DNA of 64,000 nt from Luteolibacter flavescens (GCF_025950085.1 NZ_JAPDDS010000004.1:417588-481587); one strand, 5' to 3'. Shown: positions 45,552 to 53,436, counted from the first letter of the stretch. A program made the numbers and translations. The notes: a model not told the origin generated them from the letters alone.

Positions 45552-46198
45552 TGCATGCCAACAGATTCAAAGGACTGGCTCTGCTCACTGTGGTAGGGGG
45601 GATAGGATTCTGGGTATGGCATGGTTCCAAAAGTGCCATGCCTTCCACAACTTCACCACAGCATCAGGCTCGACCGTCCTCAGACACCCTTCCCGACGCG
45701 ACTTCGTCAGTGGTAGCGGCCCCGGAGGAAGTAGAGGTTCCTGTTCCTCCGGGCACGGGGACACCATCTCCCGCTACACCGCCTCCAGCCACTAAAGCCG
45801 CCCCGGCAGGAGCGCAGGTAGGGGGGCCTCCGGGACTTCCCGCCGGCGCTTCCGCGACGGAGAAGCCCGAAGATGTTCCCCTTCCTGACATGTCAGGAAT
45901 CGGGGGGGTGCAGCAGGATATCGGGCATCTTCAGTTCGTGCTGCGGGACTTCCGCCTCATGCTCGGAGGCAATCCCGTGGGGAACAATGCGGAGATCATC
46001 AGCGCGCTTAATGGACGTAACCCGAGGAAGGTGGTGATCAAGCTCTGGGATGGCCATCGGCTCAATGACGAGGGGGAGCTCGTCGATCCTTGGGGAACGC
46101 CTTACTTTTTCCACCAGATCTCATCGAGCGAGATGGAGATCCGCTGCGCCGGACCGGATCGAATCATGTGGAACAGCGACGATCTCAATTTTCGGTGA
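45551..46198 (+). CDS. Membrane-anchored pseudopilin-like protein
   Basis: The ATG shares a base with the DUF1501 stop, so translation is coupled. The 215-residue protein has one N-terminal membrane segment (GLALLTVVGGIGFWVW), a Pro/Ala/Thr linker (residues about 35-110) and a C-terminal domain with ELVDPWGTPYFFHQISSSEM and AGPDRIMWNSDD. The WGTPY and GPD motifs are those of the type II secretion G pseudopilin globular domain. There is no prepilin peptidase site. It is probably the third member of the DUF1800/DUF1501 unit. Confidence 0.78.
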   Translation: MHANRFKGLALLTVVGGIGFWVWHGSKSAMPSTTSPQHQARPSSDTLPDATSSVVAAPEEVEVPVPPGTGTPSPATPPPATKAAPAGAQVGGPPGLPAGASATEKPEDVPLPDMSGIGGVQQDIGHLQFVLRDFRLMLGGNPVGNNAEIISALNGRNPRKVVIKLWDGHRLNDEGELVDPWGTPYFFHQISSSEMEIRCAGPDRIMWNSDDLNFR

Positions 46199-46207
46199 GC
46201 GCCATGT

Positions 46208-46519
46208 TTGGAATCTATCGTCGGATCTCTATTAGCCAAGTTCGCCGCAGCGAAAAGCGAAGCACCTCCAACGCTGGCCAGAGAAATCCCTTCGCGGATG
46301 AAGTTCAGATGACTCTTCACCTAGCCAATTACGGAAAGGGAGACAAAAAGCCTCATCGCAACGGCCGTCGAACTGGCGTTAGAGGCGATCAAGGCCGCCG
46401 CCACCAAGGAGGAGCACGCCACGGTTGCTTCGCCAAACTGCGCCCGAATCGCCGAAATGTGGACGGCAGTCTCCAGAAACGAAAAAACCCACCATCCTTC
46501 CGGACGGTGGGTTGCATGA
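46208..46519 (+). pseudogene. Possible interrupted small gene
   Basis: One plus-strand frame gives two protein-like segments separated by in-frame TGA and TAG codons: from 46208 (ESIVGSLLAKFAAAKSEAPP) to 46309, and from 46325 (PITERETKSLIATAVELALE, then AIKAAATKEEHATVAS) to 46519. The second has no start codon in frame; an ATG at 46309 in another frame would need a shift near an A run. Either this is a decayed gene or two unusual small ORFs. The 3' end overlaps a terminator hairpin of the opposite strand. Confidence 0.35.
46486..46513 (-). terminator. Terminator of the PEP-CTERM gene
   Basis: aacccaccatcc (46486-46497) pairs with ggacggtgggtt (46502-46513) with one mismatch and a 4-nt loop; on the minus strand it runs into tttt. 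Confidence 0.75.
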
Positions 46520-46531
46520 AATACGCAAGTA

Positions 46532-47149
46532 TCAGCGGCGGCGGCGGAGAAGGCCGAGCACGCCGAGGCCACCAAGCAGGGCGGCAGTGGGCTCCGGAAC
46601 CGGGTTGGCAGCCGTAATGAATGCCTGTGTGTTCCCGTTGTAGATCTTGATCGACTCGATTGGCTTGTCCGGCAGACGGATGAATTCCGAGCTGAAGGTG
46701 AGGGTTCCTGCCTTCACGGTGATGGAGTCTCCCACCTTGAGATTCGGACCGGAATCGAGCAGGATGCCACCGTAGAAGTCGTGCACGCCAATGGCACCGG
46801 AGGCGGAGGAAAGGCCTCCAAACGCTTGGAAGAAATAGCCCGGAACGCTGCCGCCCGATGCAAGGTTGATGGTAACGGTGATGCTCCCGGGGGTGCCGTA
46901 GGTTTCGTTCACGGCGTCGCGAGCGAAGCCGGTGGCCGCCGTCGAATAGACGTCGGGAAGCAGCAATCCGATGCTGTAAGTGCTGTTGGAGGTAGTGGTG
47001 ACCGGGATCACGAGATCCGTGGTGAGGGTCATCGTGATGGGATCACTGCCGCCGCCGGAGAAGGTGATGGCCGCCTGTGCTGCGCTTGCTAGCGCAGCGG
47101 AGACGATGAGTGAGAGAAGGCCCAATCGTGAAGGGGTGCGGGTGGTCAT
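46532..47149 (-). CDS. PEP-CTERM sorting-signal protein
   Basis: A 205-residue protein with a signal peptide (LGLLSLIVSAALASAAQA), a beta-rich body of low charge (ITMTLTTDLVIPVTTTSNST) and a C-terminal sorting tag: VPEP, the hydrophobic stretch TAALLGGLGVLGLL, then RRRR. The EpsH/exosortase system recognises such tags and processes exported proteins linked to exopolysaccharide. No exosortase gene is in this window. A terminator follows the stop. The gene is monocistronic. Confidence 0.88.
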   Translation of the reverse strand: MTTRTPSRLGLLSLIVSAALASAAQAAITFSGGGSDPITMTLTTDLVIPVTTTSNSTYSIGLLLPDVYSTAATGFARDAVNETYGTPGSITVTINLASGGSVPGYFFQAFGGLSSASGAIGVHDFYGGILLDSGPNLKVGDSITVKAGTLTFSSEFIRLPDKPIESIKIYNGNTQAFITAANPVPEPTAALLGGLGVLGLLRRRR

Positions 47150-47611
47150 AGTGGGTAGTTGCGCGCGGAGAGAACGCGACTTTGTTTAAGCGGAGCAAAC
47201 CTTTTATGCCCCTATAACGTGATCACGCGTGCGTTTGGATTCTAGCCTCTGCCAGAGGCCTCGTTTTATAGCCGATTTTCCCCCTTGCTACTGCTTCTCT
47301 AGTAGCGGTCACCATCATTCAGACTCAAACGCCGTGCTAGGGTTGCCCCCCTCCATCCGGGGGGGGCTTGTATGACCCCGGAGGGCCCGTGGACCCGCCG
47401 GATTCCATTTCACCGTATGCTGTCCGTGGGAGCGACGGCCCAACCTACTTCGAAAGACCTCCGCCCACGTCTCACCACTGGTGGATAAGCTGACATCTCG
47501 ATACGCGCCACCGAAGGAGTCATCGGAAGAGAATTTTTCTCTCCACATCACATGCCTCGACCCCAGGAGGTACTGCAATGAAGCGCCTGCAGGGTGAACC
47601 CGCAAGCCATC
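47150..47611. other. Intergenic region with palindromes
   Basis: No convincing gene. A 15-bp palindrome gcctctgccagaggc lies at 47245-47259, about 95 bp ahead of the PEP-CTERM gene, and could be an operator. gctact/agtagc forms a 6-bp hairpin near 47289-47308. A run-rich hairpin gcccccc/ggggggg lies near 47345-47370. Confidence 0.4.
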
Positions 47612-47926
47612 CTAGGCATTCCGCCATCCGGTTGCTGCCACACAGGTGTCGATCAAAATGATGTCGGGGTGCCGTGGATCATAGTCCTCACGACGATTCT
47701 CGACGGGCCCAACCACCTCAAAGTCCTTCATGTGAGCGTATCGCAGACACCGCCATTCCGGCTCAGGGAAAAGGCACCATGCGAGAACTAAGTAGGCCAT
47801 ATGCCGGCCCCCTTGCCCGAGAAGGTAGAGATCAGCCGTAACCGGCAGACCTTCGTAGTTGAACTTTGCGCAAGAATACGTGCGGACCGCGTCTCTGACG
47901 GTGGCGAGGGTAACATTGGCTGTCAT
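47612..47926 (-). CDS. Small protein, paralog A of the gene at 49635 (WYL-like?)
   Basis: A 104-residue protein. The start at 47926 (MTANVTLATVRDAVRTYSCA) aligns residue for residue with its paralog at 49635-49952. Shared segments are VTADLYLLGQ, AYLVLAWC and RCLRYAHMKDF, ending in DPRHPDIILIDT. Size and strand pattern loosely recall a single WYL ligand-binding domain, but I cannot confirm this. It lies 23 bp downstream of an 83-aa gene on the same strand. Conservation between the copies shows that it is coding. Confidence 0.65.
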   Translation of the reverse strand: MTANVTLATVRDAVRTYSCAKFNYEGLPVTADLYLLGQGGRHMAYLVLAWCLFPEPEWRCLRYAHMKDFEVVGPVENRREDYDPRHPDIILIDTCVAATGWRNA

Positions 47927-47949
47927 CGCTACGACGGTTGGAACCCTGG

Positions 47950-48201
47950 TCAGTAGAGAACCCTGCCCTGAAGCTCCCAACCGTCAGCTCCCTCGGAACA
48001 GCTATCGAGCTCGAAAGGGATGGAGTTGGAGGAAGACGAGAAGTGGATCGTCAGAAGGTCAGGAGAGTGAGATTCGATCCGCCTGTCAGAGATGAGAGTG
48101 CAGCCGTGCCAGCGATTGTCCCGAAACACGGGGAACGAGTGCTTGGAGGACGAGAGCAGTTTGCAGCATACTTCCCCGTTCCTCATGAGGTGAGAGTCCA
48201 T
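47950..48201 (-). CDS. 83-aa protein, paralog of the gene at 48348 (copy 1)
   Basis: An 83-residue protein (MDSHLMRNGEVCCKLLSSSK at the start, ending GWELQGRVLY). It aligns without gaps to the next gene upstream (SHLM+NGEVCC, PVxRxxxWHxCTL, CxxGxxGWExxGxxLY). Conserved Cys and Trp-His suggest metal binding or disulfides, but no family is recognised. GGAGGACGATG occurs just upstream of both copies. Confidence 0.65.
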   Translation of the reverse strand: MDSHLMRNGEVCCKLLSSSKHSFPVFRDNRWHGCTLISDRRIESHSPDLLTIHFSSSSNSIPFELDSCSEGADGWELQGRVLY

Positions 48202-48347
48202 CTTGGACCATCGTCCGGCATCGTCCTCCGACGAGGTGATTTGCCGGGCTTAACCCTGCAGAGGCTGCGAAACCTGTAGTGATATTGCCTAGTTTCCCCG
48301 CTTGGGATTTCCGCCGGGCCTCAAAGGCCCCGCGTCTGCGCAACCGT

Positions 48348-48599
48348 TCAGTAGAGGAGCTGTCCCTCCACTTCCCACCCCTCAACGCCCAGACGGCATT
48401 GAGAAAATCGGAACGGTAGCGGTCCGGCGAGCGCAGGACAGCGGAGTGAAAAGCGATCCGTTACGCGCGCTTCTACCTTTTGGTCGGCCACGAGCGTGCA
48501 GAAATGCCAAGTCTGCGATCTGGTTACCGGAAGTGGGTGAGTGGCTGATGGAATGAGGTCACAGCAGACCTCGCCGTTCTTCATTAGATGTGAGGCCAT
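48348..48599 (-). CDS. 83-aa protein, paralog of the gene at 47950 (copy 2)
   Basis: An 83-residue protein (MASHLMKNGEVCCDLIPSAT at the start, ending GWEVEGQLLY) with the same length and conserved positions as copy 1. The codon before the ATG is preceded by an in-frame TGA, which fixes the start. The two copies are 146 bp apart. The unknown function is presumably shared. Confidence 0.65.
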   Translation of the reverse strand: MASHLMKNGEVCCDLIPSATHPLPVTRSQTWHFCTLVADQKVEARVTDRFSLRCPALAGPLPFRFSQCRLGVEGWEVEGQLLY

Positions 48600-48863
48600 C
48601 CTTCATCGTCCTCCCGTGACAGGCGTTCACCCAGACAATTCGGCCTGCAGAACCCCGCATATGTTGCGAAAGGCAAGCGAATGGTAAGGGTGGAATGAAG
48701 CGCCCGCGGGGACAGACCCGCGGGCGCTCGTGTCGGGCACGCGGGCAATCCTCCCAGATGCCCGTCGTGTGCTCATGACGTGAGTTGAAGCGACGCCAAG
48801 ACTGAGAAGTTTCTCTCCGAGGTGGTATAGAATTTCAAAGGAGTCCGTGCGCGAAGGAAGCCG
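48600..48863. other. Intergenic segment with strong hairpin
   Basis: It holds a perfect 12-bp hairpin (48699-48710 with 48717-48728, agcgcccgcggg and complement, 6-nt loop). The motif ggaatgaagc ahead of it recurs at 49582. No gene is seen. Confidence 0.55.
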
Positions 48864-49139
48864 TCAGTAGAGATCCTCTCGCTGGGGATTCGTTAATATG
48901 AAGGTTCTGCCATCCGCCAAGCGCTCCAGCAGCCCGCGATTGACCAATCGCGCGAGGCGACAAGATACCATGACGCGAGTAGATTGGGGTATAGGATCAC
49001 GGCGACCGACTCCGTTGCCATTCTTGCGAGGATGCCCGAACAACTCCCTATAAATGGACTCGGCCGAACATTTCCCACCATTCCTCTTCGCGAGATTCAA
49101 AATTGCTCGCTGCTGAGCACTGAGCCGGGAAAGATTCAT
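48864..49139 (-). CDS. Small winged-helix DNA-binding-like protein
   Basis: A 91-residue protein (MNLSRLSAQQRAILNLAKRN at the start). The pattern of an initial helix, RVMVSCRLARLVNRGLLERL and the wing ADGRTFILTNPQ is that of a stand-alone winged helix. No family name can be given. It lies in the middle of the small-gene cluster and may regulate it. Confidence 0.6.
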   Translation of the reverse strand: MNLSRLSAQQRAILNLAKRNGGKCSAESIYRELFGHPRKNGNGVGRRDPIPQSTRVMVSCRLARLVNRGLLERLADGRTFILTNPQREDLY

Positions 49140-49634
49140 GGCGAACTTAGGGCGGAAAATGGCGCGGCTTTAATCTAACTGATTCGCGAACTTCTTGCGA
49201 CGTTCCTAGCGCTATGTTCTGAGTGTGGCTCCCCCCGGAGGCACCGGTGTGCGTGTGTGCCAGACCGGAGGTGCCCTCTCCGAACGATGGAGAGGGCACC
49301 CATGGCTGAGTCGATCTCTCGTCCCCCCGAATGAGAGATCGACTTTTTCGCTCCGAGCGAGGCGTTGGAGAGAACGCGCCCGATCATTGCAATGGTTCGC
49401 TGGATTCGTCGCGACGGTGGTTTCTCAAGCCCCCCGGCTTCCACCGGTCGTGAAGAAATCAGCGCCGTCTACAGTACATGGAAGTCAACGTATGCAAAGG
49501 ATTTTTGGAGCCCTTTGGACGTCAGATGAGAACGACAGTGCCCTCCTCGTGCTCTTCGAGGAGCGCACCACGGGCCGGGGGGGAATGAAGCCCGCGGGGA
49601 ACAGAGAATCCTGAATGAATCCATGGGGAAATCC
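49140..49634. other. 495-bp gap around the ncRNA candidate
   Basis: Outside the hairpin pair at 49270-49348 nothing convincing is seen. Open frames here are Arg/Ser-rich and look spurious. The variant motif ggaatgaagcccgcgggg lies at 49582-49599. Confidence 0.4.
49205..49348 (+). ncRNA. Candidate small RNA with tandem hairpins and terminator
   Basis: Two perfect stems stand in series: 12 bp (ggtgccctctcc at 49270-49281, ggagagggcacc at 49289-49300) and 11 bp (gtcgatctctc at 49310-49320, gagagatcgac at 49333-49343), the second followed by TTTTT. A weaker stem may precede them (ggcac...gtgcc near 49235-49260). No plus-strand gene ends here, so the terminator probably ends an RNA of its own. 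A weak -10-like TATGTT lies near 49213. The 5' end is a guess. Confidence 0.4.
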
Positions 49635-49952
49635 TCACGCACCGCGTCTCGGCAGACCGGGATAGGCAAGAGTATCGATGATTTGGATGTCCCTATGGTA
49701 GGGGTCGAAGTCCGGTCGTGGGCCTTCCATCTCTCCTGCGGACTCCATGTTCTGGATCATCGCGTAACGTAAAAGCCTCCAACCTTCTTCGGGTTCCACG
49801 CACCAGGCATGAACCACGTAGGCCGAGGTTTTCCAAGCTTGTCCCAGGATGTAGAAATCCGCGGTCACTTCTTGCCGCAGATAGCGGAATCTTACTCGCT
49901 TCCGCCTTCGGATGACGTGACGGATTTCGCTCAGTGAGACTGGAAAGTGCAT
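49635..49952 (-). CDS. Small protein, paralog B of the gene at 47612 (WYL-like?)
   Basis: A 105-residue protein (MHFPVSLSEIRHVIRRRKRV at the start). The start at 49952 was chosen because it aligns exactly with the start of paralog A; a longer frame begins upstream. Shared features are VTADFYILGQ, AYVVHAWC and RLLRYAMIQNM, ending in DPYHRDIQIIDT. The basic segment RRRKRVRFRYL resembles the start of WYL domains. It follows the TPR-like gene by 156 bp. Confidence 0.65.
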   Translation of the reverse strand: MHFPVSLSEIRHVIRRRKRVRFRYLRQEVTADFYILGQAWKTSAYVVHAWCVEPEEGWRLLRYAMIQNMESAGEMEGPRPDFDPYHRDIQIIDTLAYPGLPRRGA

Positions 49953-50108
49953 GGCAGGAGTACGTGGGTCGAAGGGCATTCCAACCTTCGGATGGAATGC
50001 TTCGGCCCGCTGCTGCGCCGGCATTCATTGCCGGTATCCAGTGCGCGCCAGTGCTGGCTGGGGACGAACAACGACGGTCTCTCTGCAAAGGCAAGATTCA
50101 ATTAGTCT

Positions 50109-50507
50109 TCACCAGACGCAGAAGCCCGAGGGCCACAACAGATCGCAGACTTTCCTGTTGTCGATTAAGGCGATTCCCATCGTGGGGTCCGCCATCACGG
50201 AATCCCGAATAGATTGTCGGGCTGCCTCGAAATCTCGATTTTGGATGCTGACGATCGCCATGACGATGTAGGCCTCAGCTGCAGTTCTTTTGTCGTTGGC
50301 ATCACCCTCCCGAAGAAGACCTACGAGGCGACTGGTAAGTTCCCATTTGCGCCAATGGATTGCACACGCCGTCCGTATTCGGATTGCTGGCAGCCCCTCC
50401 CTGTCTTCAGGGTCCAAGGTCTCGAGGGTGTCCCACGCTTCTTCGTGTAGGCCAAGGGATAGGAATCCACTCGCTTCCCTCAGGATCAACGTTGTGCTGC
50501 TCACCAC
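50109..50507 (-). CDS. TPR-like helical protein
   Basis: A 132-residue protein starting at GTG 50507 (or GTG 50504). It consists of antiparallel helices in TPR style (ASGFLSLGLHEEAWDTLETL; RTAAEAYIVMAIVSIQNRDF; EAARQSIRDSVMADP). TPRs mediate protein contacts. The GTGGTGA junction overlaps the stop of the upstream gene, suggesting coupling. Confidence 0.68.
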   Translation of the reverse strand: MVSSTTLILREASGFLSLGLHEEAWDTLETLDPEDREGLPAIRIRTACAIHWRKWELTSRLVGLLREGDANDKRTAAEAYIVMAIVSIQNRDFEAARQSIRDSVMADPTMGIALIDNRKVCDLLWPSGFCVW

Positions 50508-50716
50508 AAGTCACCTCGTTTCTCCATTACTGGAGGATCTGGAAGTAGGCGCGGGCCGCAGGCAGTCGCAAGATCATTCGGCATGAAGATGCATTCCACC
50601 ACTAGTCGACCTTTACCAACGGAAAACACGTAGCTAAGGCTCTTTGATCGCTCTTTTGCCATCGCTCCGGTCAGAGCTTCATAAACGGCGTTTTCGTGGG
50701 GAGGGAGGTGCTTCAT
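50501..50716 (-). CDS. Small hypothetical protein upstream of the TPR-like gene
   Basis: A 71-residue protein (MKHLPPHENAVYEALTGAMA at the start) with a beta-like stretch SLSYVFSVGKGRLVVECIFM. Its stop overlaps the start of the TPR-like gene by 7 bp. No family is recognised. The coupling supports it as a real gene. It lies about 100 bp from the IS66 left end, so its promoter may have been affected by the insertion. Confidence 0.5.
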   Translation of the reverse strand: MKHLPPHENAVYEALTGAMAKERSKSLSYVFSVGKGRLVVECIFMPNDLATACGPRLLPDPPVMEKRGDLW

Positions 50717-50806
50717 GGAGGAGATGTTTCTACGGCACGGGAATTTTCTTCATCTGCGGGATGCAGAGGAAACTCTCAATTGGCATGAGTTACTTACAAT
50801 GAGGCG

Positions 50807-50814
50807 GGACTAAC
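50807..50814. repeat. IS66 target-site duplication, left
   Basis: GGACTAAC, identical to the 8 bp right of the element. Confidence 0.93.
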
Positions 50815-50887
50815 GTAAGCGTGGCGCGAAGCACCGTGCGCTTGCTGTTGCAGCCGAAGACTCGTTGTCGTCATAGCCATAGTGAAT

Positions 50888-51280
50888 ATGACGACAACGA
50901 ACGGGAACCTGGTGAAGCAGGACTGCATCGGCAGGATCCGCTTCCGTCGGGAGCAGCGGGACATGCTGCTTGATGCCTACGAGGCGAGCGGTCTGAGCGG
51001 ACCGCAGTTTGCCGCGCAGCACGGCGTGAAATACCAGACCTTCGCCACGTGGCTCCAGGCACGGAAGCGCCAGCGCGGCGGATACCCGGGGTTGCCGGCC
51101 CCGGAGTCCGGGACGCTCGTGCTTGCCGAAGTGGAGGGTTTCAGTGCCGTGGCGCGGGACTCCATCCCCACCCTGGAGATCGGGTTGCCAGGCGGGGTGG
51201 TGATTTCACTCCGTCATGCCGGGCAAGCCCCGCTTGTGGCGGAGCTGCTGAAGTGCCTTGCGGAGGGAGCGCGATGCTGA
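50888..51280 (+). CDS. tnpA: IS66 accessory protein TnpA
   Basis: A 130-residue IS66 Orf1/TnpA protein starting at ATG 50888 (a GTG lies 6 bp upstream). It carries a transposase_8/HTH-like N-terminus (RFRREQRDMLLDAYEASGLS, FAAQHGVKYQTFATWLQAR). The C-terminus has the typical LEIGLPGGVVISLRH and VAELLKCLAEG. Its stop overlaps the tnpB start (ATGCTGA). It is required with TnpB for IS66 transposition. Confidence 0.92.
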   Translation: MTTTNGNLVKQDCIGRIRFRREQRDMLLDAYEASGLSGPQFAAQHGVKYQTFATWLQARKRQRGGYPGLPAPESGTLVLAEVEGFSAVARDSIPTLEIGLPGGVVISLRHAGQAPLVAELLKCLAEGARC

Positions 51281-51627
51281 GCTTCTCCGGCAGCCTCAAG
51301 GTCTTCGTCGCGGTGGAGCCCTGCGACATGCGGAAGTCGTTTCACGGCTTGCACGACGCGGTGAGCGGCAAGCTCAAGGAAGATCCGAAGAGCGGTGCGG
51401 TCTTCGCCTTCACCAACAAGCGCAGGACCTTGCTGAAGCTCCTCTACTTCGACGGAAGCGGTTTATGGGTTCTGGCAAAGCGGCTTGAGCGCGGGACATT
51501 CTCATGGCCGAAGGGAACGGATATCCGCGACGGCAAGCTGAGGCTCAGTTCCACCGCGCTTGCCTTCCTGCTTGATGGGATCGACATGCGCGATGGCTGC
51601 AAGCGGCCGTGGTATGAGCTTGGATGA
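51274..51627 (+). CDS. tnpB: IS66 accessory protein TnpB (Orf2)
   Basis: A 117-residue protein starting MLSFSGSLKVFVAVEPCDMR with the family motifs KSFHGLHDAVSGKL, VFAFTNKRRTLLKLLYFDGS and FSWPKG. Length is normal for IS66 TnpB. Translation is coupled to tnpA by a 7-bp overlap. Confidence 0.95.
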   Translation: MLSFSGSLKVFVAVEPCDMRKSFHGLHDAVSGKLKEDPKSGAVFAFTNKRRTLLKLLYFDGSGLWVLAKRLERGTFSWPKGTDIRDGKLRLSSTALAFLLDGIDMRDGCKRPWYELG

Positions 51628-51677
51628 GCTCGCGGCTTGCCAGCCGCCGGGCATTCTTGCTACGCCATGCATCGTAG

Positions 51678-53210
51678 ATGGCGGAAGACGAACGGCAGCG
51701 CATGCAGGGCGAGATCGACCGACGCGACGAGCTCATCGCGCGGCAGTCCGCCGAGATCGCGCTTCTCAAGCAGGCGGTCGACGCGCTGACCCGCCGGATC
51801 TTCGGGGCCAAGAGCGAGAGCCTCGATCCAGGCCAACTGGAACTGCTGCTTGACCCGGACGCGTCAAAAAAAGCGCCCGCCGCCGCTCCGGAAGGCCCCG
51901 GACCGGCGGCTGAGGAGGATCATCGGCCCAAGCCCGGCAAGAAGCCGCGGCAGCCGCGCATCCCGGAGCACCTGCCGGTGATCGAGGAGATCCTCGACCC
52001 GCCCGAAGTGCAGGCAGATCCCGCGGCATGGCGGCACATCGGTGAGGAAGTGCGTGAGCAGCTCGACTACCGGCCCGGACGCTTCCTGCGCCGCCGCCTG
52101 GTCCGGCGCAAATACGTCCGCAAGGCCGACCCGCTGGCCAAGCCGGTAATCGCCGGGCTGCCGCCGTCGATCCAGGAGCGCTGCATTGCCACGCCCGCGC
52201 TCGTTGCCGAAGTGGTTGCCGCACGCTTCGCCGACCATCTGCCCTACTATCGCCAAGCCGGGATCTTCGCCCGGCAGGGAGTCAGTCTCGACCGCAAGAC
52301 GCTCTGCGGCTGGGCGCTGCTTGCTTCCGAATGGCTCTCCGCCATCTACCGTGGGATCGAGGCAGAGCACCGCGCCTGCGGCTACCTGCAGATCGACGAG
52401 ACCCCGATCCGCTATCTTGAGCCCGGCCACGGCAAGGCCCGCAACGGCTACCTCTGGACCTCCAACATCCCCGGCGGCAGTGTCCTCTACCGCTGGCACG
52501 AGGGACGGGACCAAGGGGCGTTGACAGGCCTGCTTGGCGACGGCGGGATGGAGCGGATCATCCAGTGCGACGGCTACTCCGCCTATCCGGCATGGAGCAG
52601 GGGCAAGCCGGGAGTGACGCTTGCCGGCTGCCACGCGCACGTCCGCCGAAAGTTTTTCGAAGCACAGGACCAGGCCCCGAAGCTCGTGGGGTGGATCCTG
52701 CGCCAGATCGGGCATCTCTACCGGATCGAGCGCCGGTTGCGCCAAACACGTGCCGGTCCCGCCCTGCGCGAAGCCGTGCGCTCCTCGCAAAGCCGCATGA
52801 TCCATGCCCGGCTCAAGAAGCTCTTCGACCTGCTGGCCAGGCGTCGCTCGATCCTGCCCCAGAGCCTGCTCGGCAAGGCGGTCCGCTACGCCCTCAACCA
52901 GTGGCCGAACCTGGAGGTCTGCATGGCTGACGGTCGCGTCGAGATCGACACGAATCTGGTGGAGAACGCGATCCGCCCGACCAAGCTTGGCACGAAGAAC
53001 TGGATCTTCGTCGGAAGGGAGACCGCCGGGGAGAAGACCGCGATCCTCTACACCGTCGTTGAGAACTGCCGGCGGCTCGGAATCGATCCGCGCAATTATC
53101 TGGAGAATGTGCTGACCCGCCTGCCGGCGATGAAAGCCGGTGAAGCTGCAAGCCTCACCCCGGCGAACTGGCTCAAGGCCCGGCAAGCTGCCCGGCAAAG
53201 AGCCGCATGA
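51678..53210 (+). CDS. tnpC: IS66 transposase TnpC
   Basis: A 510-residue transposase, full length. The N-terminus is a coiled coil (ELIARQSAEIALLKQAVDAL) followed by the zinc-finger-like region and the DDE core: the first Asp in YLQIDETPI, the second in IQCDGYSAYP and the Glu in NLVENAIRPTKLG. The C-terminal tag GRETAGEKTAILYTVVENCR is typical. All catalytic residues are present. Confidence 0.96.
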   Translation: MAEDERQRMQGEIDRRDELIARQSAEIALLKQAVDALTRRIFGAKSESLDPGQLELLLDPDASKKAPAAAPEGPGPAAEEDHRPKPGKKPRQPRIPEHLPVIEEILDPPEVQADPAAWRHIGEEVREQLDYRPGRFLRRRLVRRKYVRKADPLAKPVIAGLPPSIQERCIATPALVAEVVAARFADHLPYYRQAGIFARQGVSLDRKTLCGWALLASEWLSAIYRGIEAEHRACGYLQIDETPIRYLEPGHGKARNGYLWTSNIPGGSVLYRWHEGRDQGALTGLLGDGGMERIIQCDGYSAYPAWSRGKPGVTLAGCHAHVRRKFFEAQDQAPKLVGWILRQIGHLYRIERRLRQTRAGPALREAVRSSQSRMIHARLKKLFDLLARRRSILPQSLLGKAVRYALNQWPNLEVCMADGRVEIDTNLVENAIRPTKLGTKNWIFVGRETAGEKTAILYTVVENCRRLGIDPRNYLENVLTRLPAMKAGEAASLTPANWLKARQAARQRAA

Positions 53211-53285
53211 GGGGCGATCGGCCAGAATGAAGGCCGCGGGATTGCCGGGCAACGTCATTCGCACGGTGCTTCACGCCACGCTTAC

Positions 53286-53293
53286 GGACTAAC
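53286..53293. repeat. IS66 target-site duplication, right
   Basis: GGACTAAC, identical to 50807-50814. Confidence 0.93.
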
Positions 53294-53436
53294 GCCACTT
53301 GGACAGACGAAAGAACCAACAAAGAGCTGAACCGGATCGAGCGTAAAAGGCTTCCCGCAAATCAGTGCCCCTGGGTTTTTTCGAAAAGAGCTTCGGTCTT
53401 GCTCAGACAACCGGGGATGTGAAATCGGTCATATTA

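Larger units (their letters stand above)
50815..53285 (+). mobile_element. Complete IS66-family insertion sequence (2471 bp)
   Basis: The 26-bp terminal inverted repeats (50815-50840 and 53260-53285) differ at one position and begin GTAAGCGTGG. An 8-bp duplication GGACTAAC flanks the element, as is typical for IS66. All three genes tnpA, tnpB and tnpC are intact in one direction. The element therefore looks recent and potentially active. Confidence 0.96.

Noticed and set aside
49225..49614. 129-codon plus-strand frame over the hairpins
   Set aside because: It is Arg/Ser/Trp-rich, spans two perfect hairpins and a terminator, and has no ribosome-binding site.
47150..50800. Integron cassette array
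   Set aside because: The small genes share one orientation and hairpins, but no attC core sites (RYYYAAC/GTTRRRY pairs) or integrase were recognised.
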